Source of the DNA: Mesostigma viride
Taxonomy: Eukaryota > Streptophyta > Mesostigmatophyceae > Mesostigmatales > Mesostigmataceae
NCBI GenBank assembly: GCA_009746045.1
Contig: RPFO01000629.1
Span: 124,001-188,000, forward strand
Length of the DNA: 64,000 bases
Direction of reading: 5' to 3'
Position 1 is the stretch's first letter. Each line of letters opens with the position of its first letter. The position numbers and the translations under genes are program-made. The notes under the pieces were generated by a model. That model saw nothing but the letters and a program-made list of their open reading frames with translations, was not told the origin of the DNA and made no database searches. Shown piece by piece: positions 35,101 to 45,559 of the stretch.

Positions 35101-37893
35101 CAAGAGCATGTGCTGCCTGGCAAGGCCAACCGGTAAACACCCTTTACCCCTCTGTCTAACCCCCTGGGCAGCACTCACCGATCCATCCAGCCCTGGGAGA
35201 AAGACAAACAGCGGCAGGTGCCGGTGGATGCCCCTGGGCGCCAGGAAGTGCGGCGCGGTCATCTGGGCGTTGGTCTTGGCGTGCTGCGCCACCACATCCC
35301 GCGCGTCCAGAGGCGAGAACTTGGACCCCACACGGCCCACAAACGCAAGACGGTCCGCATGCTCCAGCTCCCACGCGCGCGTCACCAGGGACGCAGGGCC
35401 CAGCTGTGCCGCCGCCTCCGCCTCCGCCACCGCCGCTGACTCCTCTGCGGCCAGCGCCTGCGCGTTTTGTTCAGATGCCAGCACTGGCCCCGCACCCAAC
35501 GGTGGCTGTGCCTCCGCCGCACCGGCATCAAGGACCTGCCCTGGCCGCGACAGGTCGCTGGCAGCAACAGCTCCCGAATTAGCGGGCTCCTCGCCTGTGA
35601 CTGCGGTTGGCTCAGTTTGCGGAACTTCCAAGCTTTGCTCTCCCTCTGCCTGTGCTGAAGCTACATGCCCCTCTGTGGCCTGGCCCGCCTCATGCAAGGC
35701 GGAGACAGGCGGCGCGGCCACGCTGCCCTCTTGCTGGGGACCAGCCTCCGTTGTAGGCAACAAACCTGCCGCGTCCGCATCCTGTGACAGGTGGCCCACC
35801 TCCCCAGCACCAAGCATCGCCTCCATGCCACCAAGCACCGGGGCCACGCCCATGTCTCCAATCGCCCCCGCCTCCACCACCGCTGCTGCCTCAAGAATTT
35901 CTACCCCGACGCTTTCCGCTCCAACATTTTCAGCAGCCTGATCTACGCCAGAACCTGCGGACATGTGAAATTCATGGGGCGCAGCTTTCCCTGCCAACTT
36001 GGCTGTAAGCTCTGGTTGTAAGTCCTCAATTCCTCCAGCTGCTGGCCCTGCCTCCCCCAATGGCACCATGCGCACATCCGCACCCACCCCATCCCTGCCC
36101 AGTCCTTCCTGTACATGCGTGCCTGGCTCCCCTGCCACCAGAGCGCCAGCTGGCAGTGGCGCAACCTGCGCCGCCAGCGCTTGCGTCCGGCCCATCTCTG
36201 CATCTAGCTCCGCCTCAGCCGCCACCTCCGCTTCTGCTGCCACACGCAACGCCACCGCCTCTGCCTCTGCCAAGGCTGCCTCATCCTCCGCGGCTAGGCG
36301 GGGTGGTGACGCGAGATGGATGCCTGCCATGTCGCTCGCAGGTGGTGCCGCCGGCGTGCTTGCATCTGGGGCGTGCATGGGACGAATGAGGCACATACAC
36401 GTTTGCAGGAAGCATGATGACAGTATGGGACATCAGAGCGTTACTGCGTCAGTGCGTTAGTGTAGGGAAAGAGGGAATAAGAGCAGCGAGCGTAGTGACT
36501 TGACATTTGCCGCCAGCTACATCCACAGGCATCAACTATTGAAACAGCAGCTGGGAGTGAAGTGTGCTGGGGACACACGCTAGTGGCGCAAGCACAGGTA
36601 GAGAACGACCGCATGCGCCGCAACATCCTGCCCTTAGGGCCATGAATAGGCGACTCCTTTTTTGCGTATTTTGCCTGGGCACCTACCTGCATTCCTGGCC
36701 GATGCGTCTGCAACTGACACTGGTGAAGCCACAGGTGCTTCCTCGGTCGTGGGCGCGGGTGGTGATGAGGGGATTGCGGCTACTTCTGTCATCTCCAGGC
36801 CTGTGCCATCCAGCACCGCTTTATCTCCTCCCACCACAAGCGTCGGTTGCTGGCTCCTCTCGGCCACATCCTGTGTTGGCAGCACGGCAGGCACTGCCTG
36901 GGCCTGCACAGGCCCCACATCTGCCAACGAGTCACCAGGCGACACCTGGACAAATGGCTGCGTATCGCACTCCACTGCCAGGTCCATGATGGCGGGTGCT
37001 GCCACATCGTTGCCTTCCTCGGCTTGTGCTCCAGCATTACTTCGCAGCTCCACTGTCTCACTGCCAGACCGGCCGCCAGCTGTTTCCTCCCAAGGGACCT
37101 GCTCAACAGGCGCCAGCATGTCCTCACCCTCCTCACCCGAGGTAACCACCGCCTGTACGAGTGGCTCGTCGAATGGCGGCAATGATGGCAAGACCGTGCT
37201 ACCCAACGCTTCTACCCCATCAGTGGCTGCTGCCTTGTCCACGATGGCTGCACCCCCCTGGGTTGCATGCGCTACCTCCCCCACAGCGGGCTGCATCTCC
37301 GCGGCTTCGGTTGCCACCGCGTCGCCACCATCCACGACGTTGCTCCATGGATCCACGTGGAGCATGCCATCACCCGCAACGCCGGCAATGTCGGCAATGT
37401 CAGCAGCGCAAGCAAAGTCATCAATGCCGGCGTCAGCGACCCGTGCAAAACCTGCAACACCAGCAACGCTAGCGTCGGGGGCATCAGCGGCCACCGCTGC
37501 GCCTGTGCTGGGGCCATCACCCGCAGCAACCGCTGTGCTGGGGGCAGCACCCGTATCCCCTCCCTTCAACCGCCGCAGCTCCCGCTCAAACGCCTCGGCC
37601 CACTCCAGCTCATAGTCCGCCATGGACTTAACAGGTCGCTGTGCGTGGCCCGCGCTGCCGCTGGCTCTGGTATACGCCATCCCGGCAAGGGGGACCGCAG
37701 CCGACGTGGCACCTGGCTGCTCCTGCCTGGGTGGTTCGGGCACGGCTGGGCCTTGCATGGACGCGGATACAACCAGGGGGGTTATGCTGGCATCGGCGCT
37801 ACGCGTGCCATCCCACTCGTTCCCAGCCAGCGGGGGCTGGCCTTGCGAACTGATGGCCTCCGCCCGCAATGGCCTGGTCTGGAACCCTCCCAT
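24370..37893 (-). CDS. PES: Phytyl ester synthase-like hydrolase/acyltransferase (plastid), about 16 exons
   Basis: Family role: esterifies phytol or diacylglycerol with acyl groups in plastoglobules. Exons on the minus strand: 37893-36687 (start uncertain), 36365-35179, 34140-34034, 33270-33054, 32386-32252, 31831-31563, 31035-30957, 30724-30480, 29775-29703, 28904-28712, 28284-28139, 27455-27400, 26626-26546, 25587-25511, 24834-24745, and a possible last exon 24435-24370. All have AG/GT borders, and phases agree except at exon 7, which is off by one. Alpha/beta-hydrolase half: LPLFVFLPGLDGS, nucleophile GESFSG, acid SGRDRLLPS, histidine SSGHAALLEEG. Acyltransferase half: LLFVGNHTIFGIYDMP, VLLFPGGARE, YKLMWKEDTDFVRLA, TIIPFSAVG, and the conserved tail FLKKKRDEDPIRELIPRTL. 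Exons 1-2 add roughly 750 low-complexity Ala/Glu/Val-rich residues absent from plant proteins of about 700 aa. Gene identity is secure; both ends are approximate. Confidence 0.85.
26258..26570 (-). repeat. Donor-anchored tandem repeat, exon 13 of the PES-like gene
   Basis: On the minus strand the exon ends TACTTCTCCTTTG, then GTGAGCGGACACC. A unit of about 29 bp made of that exon end plus the donor is repeated about ten more times downstream (CTTTG followed by GTGAGC or GTGATC), with an 82-bp sub-block duplicated inside. Confidence 0.85.
27828..27872. repeat. 12-bp intronic repeat
   Basis: ACTGCAGGGGCT repeated about four times within an intron of the PES-like gene. Confidence 0.8.
28895..29060 (-). 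repeat. Duplicated acceptor region upstream of exon 10, with CA microsatellites between and beyond
   Basis: The exon-10 start and its acceptor (minus strand GCATGCACATCTTTGTCACAG, then GCCTCTGATGATG) has a diverged second copy about 120 bp further upstream in the intron (GTATGCACATTTGTGAACC, CGCAG, then ACCGCTGATGATG). A CA repeat lies between them, and a longer one follows at 29086-29154. Confidence 0.6.
29086..29154. repeat. CA microsatellite
   Basis: About 34 CA dinucleotides in the intron before exon 10 of the PES-like gene, followed by a few AGCAAC units. Confidence 0.95.
30885..30990 (-). repeat. Donor-anchored tandem repeat, exon 7 of the PES-like gene
   Basis: On the minus strand the exon end GCTGCCCGCATTGGCCAC, then GTAAGTTGTGCCCGCC, is followed by two further 36-bp copies whose donor positions read GCAGGT and GCTTGC. 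Confidence 0.75.
32413..32442. repeat. GGT microsatellite
   Basis: Ten GGT units. On the gene strand this is a CCA run just upstream of the exon-5 acceptor, perhaps serving as part of its pyrimidine-rich tract. Confidence 0.9.
32593..32692. repeat. 21-bp intronic minisatellite
   Basis: CGAGCACATACGCACTCTCAT-type unit, about four and a half copies, in the intron between exons 4 and 5 of the PES-like gene. Confidence 0.9.
34355..34800. repeat. 36-bp intronic minisatellite, about 12 copies
   Basis: Unit begins AGGCATGCCTGCTGGT and continues with ATCAACGGGACAACCAGGCC-type sequence, with variants shared by alternate copies in the last third. It lies in the intron between exons 2 and 3 of the PES-like gene. 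The Gly-Met-Pro-Ala-Gly frame is an artefact. Confidence 0.95.
34895..34990. repeat. 35-bp intronic repeat
   Basis: ATTCGACCCTTACCGCACGC with CCGATGCC, nearly three copies, in the same intron as the 36-bp array. Confidence 0.85.
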
Positions 37894-37959
37894 CGCGGCT
37901 CCATTTGAGCCATCGCCCAGCCCATGCGCTCCCTTGTCGCCGCCCCGCGCCACCTGGCA

Positions 37960-38085
37960 GTGGACAGGGGTGGGGCGCAAGCAAGCATTGCAGACAGGGG
38001 TGGGGCGCAAGCAGGCGGTGCAGACAGGGGGGGGGGCGCAAGCAAGCGGTGAAGACAGAGTTGCGGCGCAAGCAGGCCACCAGAA
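37960..38085. repeat. 29-bp tandem repeat at the 5' edge of the PES-like gene
   Basis: GCGCAAGCAAGCATTGCAG with ACAGGGGTGGG, about four degenerate copies immediately upstream of the first recognisable exon. It obscures the start of the gene. Confidence 0.75.
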
Positions 38086-38566
38086 ACACAGAGAAAACTC
38101 AGCGGCAAGGAGGGGGCAGGGTATGGGGGGAGGTTTCCTCTTCGTGTGCTGACGGCAGCGACACTTGGCCCATGACAGCCGGCCACATCACCCATGGCGT
38201 GCATAAGAGTGCATGTTGTATGCGCTAGCTGCGACAGGTCCACCTGGCACAAGGCAGGCCATGCGTGTGTGGCTAACAGCCACCATGAAAAGAACAACCA
38301 CATGGGCCACAAACAATTCCACGAAGGCAGTGATGGTCACCATGGGGACATGGCCACCAAGCGTTGAGGTTCCTGGTCCTCTCACATGACCTGATCTCAC
38401 CCTGCCGAGGTACCTGCCCTCCAAAAGAAATACATTTCCGACACCCGTTGAATCCTGCCACAGTGGTTGCCGGACGTTTCTTCTACATCCATGCCTACTA
38501 GTCAGAAGTTTTTCCATCATGATGCTAATGGGTTGGCCTAGCCGCCAGAGCAGAAAAGATTCGGGG

Positions 38567-39662
38567 GGGGAAGGGGAAGGGGAAGGGGAAGGGGAAGGGG
38601 AAGGGGAAGGGGAAGGGGAAGGGGAAGGGGAAGGGGAAGGGGAAGGGGAAGGGGAAGGGGAAGGGGAAGGGGAAGGGGAAGGGGAAGGGGAAGGGGAAGG
38701 GGAAGGGGAAGGGGAAGGGGAAGGGGAAGGGGAAGGGGAAGGGGAAGGGGAAGGGGAAGGGGAAGGGGAAGGGGAAGGGAAGGGGAAGGGGAAGGGGAAG
38801 GGGAAGGGGAAGGGGAAGGGGAAGGGGAAGGGGAAGGGGAAGGGAAGGGGAAGGGGAAGGGGAAGGGGAAGGGGAAGGGGAAGGGGAAGGGGAAGGGGAA
38901 GGGGAAGGGGAAGGGGAAGGGGAAGGGGAAGGGGAAGGGGAAGGGGAAGGGGAAGGGGAAGGGGAAGGGAAGGGGAAGGGGAAGGGGAAGGGGAAGGGGA
39001 AGGGGAAGGGGAAGGGGAAGGGAAGGGGAAGGGGAAGGGAAGGGGAAGGGAAGGGGAAGGGAAGGGGAAGGGGAAGGGAAGGGGAAGGGGAAGGGGAAGG
39101 GAAGGGGAAGGGGAAGGGGAAGGGAAGGGGAAGGGGAAGGGGAAGGGGAAGGGAAGGGGAAGGGGAAGGGGAAGGGGAAGGGGAAGGGGAAGGGGAAGGG
39201 GAAGGGGAAGGGGAAGGGGAAGGGGAAGGGGAAGGGGAAGGGGAAGGGGAAGGGGAAGGGGAAGGGAAGGGGAAGGGGAAGGGGAAGGGGAAGGGAAGGG
39301 GAAGGGGAAGGGGAAGGGGAAGGGGAAGGGGAAGGGGAAGGGGAAGGGGAAGGGGAAGGGGAAGGGGAAGGGGAAGGGGAAGGGGAAGGGGAAGGGGAAG
39401 GGGAAGGGGAAGGGGAAGGGGAAGGGGAAGGGGAAGGGAAGGGGAAGGGGAAGGGGAAGGGGAAGGGAAGGGGAAGGGGAAGGGGAAGGGAAGGGGAAGG
39501 GGAAGGGGAAGGGGAAGGGAAGGGGAAGGGGAAGGGGAAGGGGAAGGGGAAGGGGAAGGGAAGGGGAAGGGGAAGGGGAAGGGAAGGGGAAGGGGAAGGG
39601 GAAGGGGAAGGGGAAGGGGAAGGGGAAGGGGAAGGGGAAGGGGAAGGGGAAGGGGAAGGGGA
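38567..39662. repeat. 1.1-kb GGGGAA hexanucleotide tract
   Basis: Some 180 GGGGAA units on the plus strand, broken at about 17 points by GGGAA pentamers that shift the phase. Strongly purine-biased, with regular G4 runs separated by AA. It lies about 670 bp upstream of the first recognisable PES-like exon. The Gly-Glu, Gly-Lys and Gly-Arg frames, and their Pro-rich antisense partners, are artefacts. Confidence 0.97.
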
Positions 39663-40908
39663 GGTATTGTACTAGGCCCAAGATGGCCTTGCAACAACGC
39701 CCTTCGTCATCCTGATGGGAGATGAAGTTTAGCAACCAAATACACGCAATCGACATCCACCTGCACCGCCGGACAAGTCGGACTATCAGGACATGCCTAT
39801 CAGCTGTCTTTACACCCAGGCAGCCCTCATCTTAGAGGGTGCATGGTATCAACGAAAAAACATGCAACTACATAATGGCCAGTGTTGCTGATTATTTGTG
39901 CAAACCAGCAAAGCGGAAATATTTGCCTGTGTTCGATAAGCAGGTTCGGCACGCAACCGCACGTTTACAAAAGGACTGTCTAAAGAAACTCGCGCAGGAG
40001 ATGATTCTTTGCCCTTAAAAAAAAAAGCATTCAAGGAGACGGCGGGATCTACGGACTTAGCTAGTTAAGACAATGTTATAACGTGCAGAAGCGGACTATG
40101 GAAGGGGTGGAAGTAGCATATCTGAGAGTAAAGAGCAACCTTGTTAACCACGTTGCCATTCGCCCCTCCTTTCTTCCCGCAACCCGTACGATTTCTAGAT
40201 AAACAGCCAAGCTTGTGAAAGCAAGAAAATCGACAATGCTCTTGTCCTACACTCTAGCAGGCATTGACCTAGCCTCGACGAATGCGCTAGAGTGCGTGCT
40301 TACCCTCACGCCTTTGTCTTCCACGCCAAACTCGGCGTAAACACCCCGTCTCCATCGACGTAAATACTTTTGACGCAAAAACTCTTTCGTAAAACCTTGG
40401 AGTTGCGGGGCCGGCTGGGGTCGCAAAGGGCGGTGCCTGTCGTCGTGTGGGCGTCCTTTCTGGCAAAGGCGGGGGAACACCGCATCTCGTAACACAGATG
40501 TTCCCTGCGCTCCACAACGCGCGGCTTCGGCAAAAATGCTTGCCATTTTTGGCCAGACACTTAACAGCTAATTTTATCCATAATTTAGAATGTGCCAACT
40601 GTCCGCCATAGCCTCCTGCCGGCCACTTCCGCTGAGGAGCAGCTGGATTTGAAGCAAAATCCCAGCTCGTCAATCGTCAATACGTAATATTTCCTTGAGC
40701 ACAAAATTCTCAACACACGCGCAGTGACGCGCTGGCAGAGCACCGCTGATACGGGATCACCAATTCACCATTCACCAAGTCGTTGTTGCTGCTGATTCCC
40801 ACGCCATTCACCAAGTACGTACTGTGGCATTTGCTGACGATCCGTACCAAACGCGGGTCGCGCACTTGCGTGCAGTCAGCAGATCGACACTCGACAGACA
40901 CAAGGCTA
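39663..40908. other. No gene recognised
   Basis: Intergenic sequence between the GGGGAA tract and the terminal-inverted-repeat element. Short ORFs only. Confidence 0.35.
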
Positions 40909-42033
40909 CCGTAGTGGTCAAAATCACTTTGCGACAAACCTACTTTGCGACCCCAAAACAGGGTGAAATTTATAGTTTGCGACCCAAAATGAAGGCAAAG
41001 TTATAGGTTTGCGAGCCCATCGACTTGTCCACGGCGTGGGACAAGTGCACAGCCAAATTCCCTGCGATCACTGTGATTCCTTTTTGCCTGGTACCACTCG
41101 CAGATTTGACCGTCAGATATTCGGCCCGCCAGTCTGAACTGTCGGATCTTGGGTTCGAAATAAAAGTATGACACTTTTGAAATGTTGGTGGTTTTGGGGA
41201 AACTATGGAAAAGGTGGCGCCCTGGCGCGGTCGTATGCGTGGCCGTAGATCAATCATCGGACGGTTAAACTGGATGAGCGGAAACCCAGAACGAGAGGTC
41301 TGTCGTCAGGATCAATTAAATCAGCGGCGAAAATCGTTGGGGGAAGGGTGGGGGTGGCGGGGCGGGAGGTGGCCCCCCAAGAAACCGCCCCAAGAAGCCG
41401 CGGCAGACTACGGGCGCGCTGAACCGTTGTGGAGGGGTGGCCAAGAAACCGCGGCAGTTACAAAAGGCGCCATGACTGCGCGCACTGGACTTGTCAGCCT
41501 GGACCTGGTCAACAAGAATATTCTGCCGGCAGCCTGCTTCTTTTCCGGGCCTGGACACTTTCTAGATCGGAATCTGTAATGTCTGGCCCACTCTGGTTCC
41601 GGGAGACAATCTCTACTAAAATGGCAGCCTGAACTAGGCCTAAAGATTCAATCATGGCTCCGGACTGCTCCGGAAGATGGTGGATTCTCCCTTTTTTATT
41701 TCCGCGAGGCGGTTATTGTTCAACTGATGAACTTTTCACGCGGACAAACAACCAGTGTTTTTTTTAAGGTTTTCGTTACTAGTGGCGCTAGGCCACTTGT
41801 GGCGTTTCGAACTATGAAAACTTCAGTTTACTCGGCCAATGTGTGGCTTTAAGCCAATTAAAATTGGGCTTGGCACGGCCACGTGTGGCGGGCTGGCTTT
41901 TTGGTGCAGCAAATGACCCTACCGGCAGCGGGGTCAGCGCGGCGCGGCGCCGTACTGGCATTCCAAGTTCAAAGTAGTTCAGAACAGTATGTTTAATTAT
42001 CTTAAGTTCAAACTAGTAGAATTTATTAGAATC

Positions 42034-42107
42034 ATTCACGCCTTAAGTTGGGTTCACGCCTGAAGTTGGGTTGACCAAAAACCTCGAACCCAACTTAAGG
42101 CGTGAAT
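42034..42107. repeat. Perfect 22-bp inverted repeat
   Basis: ATTCACGCCTTAAGTTGGG (42034 on) is matched by the inverted arm at 42086-42107, with a 30-bp spacer. The spacer also contains a partial direct copy (TTCACGCCTGAAGTTGGGTT). Confidence 0.85.
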
Positions 42108-42993
42108 GCCTGTACACAAGGCGGGCGAGCGTCTCCGTCTCAGGCATCGGCGCCGGGCGTACTTGGTAAATTAACAACAACGATTACCACTACAGCCACT
42201 GCTTAACAAAACGATTACTGAAGTGCCGAAAGTCGAAACACATAGTCAATGCAATGCAGTACAGTACTGTATGGCTGGCGAGTGACTGGAACTGAGGCGC
42301 CAGCCGCCAGGCCGCCAGCCAGCTGAAGCCAGAAAATGCACACAAGCTGCAGTCTGCACAGTGCACTCTGGTCTCTGGCAGCGGGCCACTTGCCACTTGG
42401 CACTTGGCCGGGCTCTACGTACATGCACTATGCAGTCAGTAAGTCAGTCAGTCATAGTAATACTCATAGTAGTTCTAGTACTAGGGAGGCTTGTGGCGGA
42501 ACGCCGGCCGGAAGACCGGCTGACACCGCCAATTGTGGCGTAGCCTGTACTAGAGTGAACTTCAGGCACGGCCACCCTGTGGCGAAACGAAACTACAAAG
42601 TAGAACAGCACGGCCAAATTGTGGCTTCTTGGGTGCCCTGTCCAAGTGGGTGGCACCGCCACATTTTGCCAAAAAAAGTGCCACACCGCCACATTTGGCG
42701 GTGTATCGCCACTAAAAAAAACACTGCAAACAACAGGTAGGTACTGCAATCTGGTTCAAAAGCAACTTCCCCGCCTCCCTGGAAACTGAACCCCCGACGC
42801 AGTCGGGGCACGTGTAGGGTGTAGATTCCGTAACGTCTTTATTTCATGTCCATCTACGGACACGATGGTCCGAGAAATGAAAAATTCATTGCTTTGGACC
42901 AATTCTGACCAAATCTCGGGACAAATCTACCAGTTCGTACTTGTCCCACTGCAGTGGTACAAGTTCCGCACTTGTCCCACTTGTGGACAAGCT

Positions 42994-43142
42994 GCTTGTC
43001 TCACTGGACACTCGTGGGACGCAGCGCTCTAGTGGCCACTCGGGACGACTTGTAGTCACTCGGGCCATGCGGCCCTCGTGACTACAAGTCGGCCCTCGTG
43101 ACCACTATAGCGCTGGTCCCACTCGGGTCCAGTGAGACAAGC
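42994..43142. repeat. Long hairpin, about 73-bp arms and 4-nt loop
   Basis: The left arm 42994-43066 and right arm 43071-43142 are reverse complements over most of their length, centred on GGCC-ATGC-GGCC. Perfect blocks include GCTTGTCTCACTGGAC and GACTTGTAGTCAC. The main mismatches are CTCG-containing patches. Long enough to fold as a pri-miRNA- or siRNA-like transcript, or to mark a foldback element. Confidence 0.75.
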
Positions 43143-43197
43143 TACACTTGTTTATGGTCAGTGGCAACTGGCAGGTACTCGATGTTGTAAATTTATA

Positions 43198-43225
43198 GGC
43201 CAGCAGGCTTGACTGCCTGCTGGCC
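43198..43225. repeat. Perfect 11-bp hairpin
   Basis: GGCCAGCAGGC, TTGACT, GCCTGCTGGCC: perfect stem with a 6-nt loop, 55 bp after the long hairpin. Confidence 0.8.
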
Positions 43226-44123
43226 TGCCGGCCTCCCCGCTCTTCTGCCATTGTGCCAAGACAACGTGCATGGCTGCACAAGCCTAAACCTTTGGCTTTC
43301 GCATGACAAGTGACAAAAGGCGCGAAAGTTTTGGCGCCACGCGTTCGTTCTACCTGTCTGCGTGCGCGGGCACGGCGTAGGCGCGACGCGGTAAGTTTTG
43401 AACTTTGCGACCCAAAATGAAGCCCATGAAAAGTAGTTTGCGAGGTCGATTCGCAAAGAGGTTTGTCGCAAAGTGATTTTGACCACTACGGTATTTGCCC
43501 GCTGACCGCCCGCTGATCACCAAGGTTGAAGTTTCGAATCCCTTGATTTCTTTGGTTTGGAAGATCTTTAATTATCCGGCAGCAGTGACTTTTAACTGCC
43601 AAAGGCCAAAGCCAAGTGCCAAGACGTAGTGCCAGGCTGCCAGCCACCGCGGCGTCAGTCAGTCACAACTCACAAGTCACAACTCACTACTGTAGTCACT
43701 AGTCATAACTCACTCATAACCCCCAAGTCCTTGAAGAAGTCATATGTCACAGGCAGTCTATCCAACAGATTCCAACGCCTGTTATCCGACACAGATCTCA
43801 TCAGATGTACAATTGTACATGTGCGCATTAACTTTACATGTACATATTTTTAGTGGAGCCATGGGAAGGCGTGCCAACCGTTATTATGTTAGACAAGTAG
43901 ACCCGGTAGGGGCCAAGCCCCTACTATTCGAGACTTTATTCAAGTCCCCTACTATTAATTAATTCATATAGACGCGTAACTGCGTCCCCTACTATACAAT
44001 CCTCATTCTCCCTGTACGTTGATTGGGGGAGATGGGACAGGGGCCTTGGCTTGGGTGGTCGGGCTCCTATGCCTTGGCTACTTGGTTGGTTGGGTTTGTG
44101 CAGTCTAGGGGCTAGTCTAGGGG

Positions 44124-44175
44124 TGCTCCGTGACTCCCCAACGGGAGCACGAGTTTAATTAACTAATTAATTAAT
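44124..44175 (+). mobile_element. Solo 3' end of the ORF1-only element
   Basis: GTGCTCCGTGACTCCCCAAC then GGGAGCAC then a TTAA-type tail, identical to the last bases of copies A and B but lacking everything upstream, including the UUCG hairpin. An extreme 5' truncation. Confidence 0.7.
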
Positions 44176-44379
44176 AGGGCAACTTTGGCAGCTGAACAAC
44201 CCGTGAATGATGCGAGTCACCAAGACAGCCACGGCCATGGGCACATGGTTTATCAAGGAGACAACATCAAGGAGACAACATGTGCATGATCAGAACAGGT
44301 ATTTCATTTATACAATAATTACTTAATCAGAGCACAGCCAAGGCCGAGGGTTTGCTTCATGGTCAGTGGGTGGCTGCTT

Positions 44380-45545
44380 GGTCAGTATGGTAAACTCATG
44401 CTCGGTCAGTGGATGGAACGTATGCTTGGTCAGTGGGTGGAACGTGTGCTTGGTCAGTGGGTGGAACGTGTGCTTGGTCAGTGGGTGGAACGTGTGTTTG
44501 GTCAGTGGGTGGAACGTGTGTTTGGTCAGTGGGTGGCAGGTGTGCTTGGTCAGTACGTGGAACCCGTGCTTGCATGGTCAGTGAGATGAACGTGTGCCAG
44601 TATGGGGAACCCGTGCTCGGTAAGTGGGATGAACACGTGCTTGGTCAGTGGGTGGAACGTGTGCTTGGTCAGTGGGTGGAACGTGTGCCAGTATGGGGAA
44701 CCCGTGCTCGGTCAGTGGGATGAACACGTGCTTGGTCAGTGGATGGAACGTATGCTTGGTCAGTGGGTGGAACGTGTGCTTGGTCAGTGGGTGGAACGTG
44801 TGCTTGGTCAGTGGGTGGAACGTGTGTTTGGTCAGTGGGTGGAACGTGTGCTTGGTCAGTGGGTGGGACGTGTGCTTGGTCAGTGGGTGGAACTTGTGCT
44901 TGGTCAGTATGGGGAACCCGTGCGTGGTCAGTGGGATGAACACGTGCTTGGTCAGTGGATGGAACGTATGCTTGGTCAGTGGGTGGAACGTGTGCTTGGT
45001 CAGTGGGTGGAACGTGTGTTTGCATGGTCAGTGGGTGGAACGTGTGCGTGGTCAGTGGGTGGAACGTGCACTTGGTCAGTGAGTGGAACGTGTGCTTGGT
45101 CAGTGGGTGGAACGTGTGCTTGGTCAGTGGGTGGGACGTGTGCTTGGTCAGTGGGTGAAACGTGTGCTTGGTCAGTGGGTGGCACGTGTGCTTGGTCAGT
45201 ATGGAGAACCCGTGCTTGCATGATCAGTGGGTGAAACGTGTGCTTGGTCAGTGGGTGGAAGGTGTGCTTGGTCAGTGGGTGGAAGGTGTGCGTGGTCAGT
45301 GGGTGGAACGTGCACTTGGTCAGTGGGTGGAACGTGTGCTTGGTCAGTGGGTGGCACGTGTGCTTGGTCAGTATGGGGAACCCGTGCTTGCATGGTCAGT
45401 GGGCTGAACGTGTGCTTGGTCAGTAGGTGGAACATGCACTTGGTCAGTGGGTGGCACGTGTGCTTGGTCAGTGGGTGGAACGTGTGCTTGGTCAGTATGG
45501 GGAACCCGTGCGTGGTCAGTGGGCTGAAAGTGTGCTTGGTCAACA
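44380..45545. repeat. 24-bp minisatellite, about 48 copies
   Basis: Unit GTGCTTGGTCAGTGGG with TGGAACGT, interspersed with variant blocks (GTATGGGGAACCCGTG, GATGAACACGTG). Open frames exist on both strands because 24 is divisible by three; none is a gene. The shared core GGAACGTGT also occurs in the unrelated 21-bp array at 1146-3370. Confidence 0.95.
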
Positions 45546-45559
45546 GTGTGGGTGGGAGG

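Larger units (their letters stand above)
40909..43491. mobile_element. 2.6-kb DNA-transposon-like element with TA-flanked inverted termini
   Basis: The left end TA then CCGTAGTGGTCAAAATCACT (40909 on) is repeated in inverse at the right (to 43491, followed by TA). The arms match for about 35 bp (including TTTGCGACAAACC), and both ends continue with TTTGCGACCCAAAATGAAG-type subterminal motifs. The first nine bases are the same as in the 299-bp element at 4291-4589. No transposase is recognisable in the body, so it is a non-autonomous or decayed copy. It contains the inverted repeats at 42034-42107, 42994-43142 and 43198-43225. Confidence 0.7.

Noticed and set aside
38188-39756. Gly-Glu / Pro-Phe repeat frames of 390-520 codons
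   Set aside because: Product of the GGGGAA tract; frames shift wherever a GGGAA pentamer occurs.
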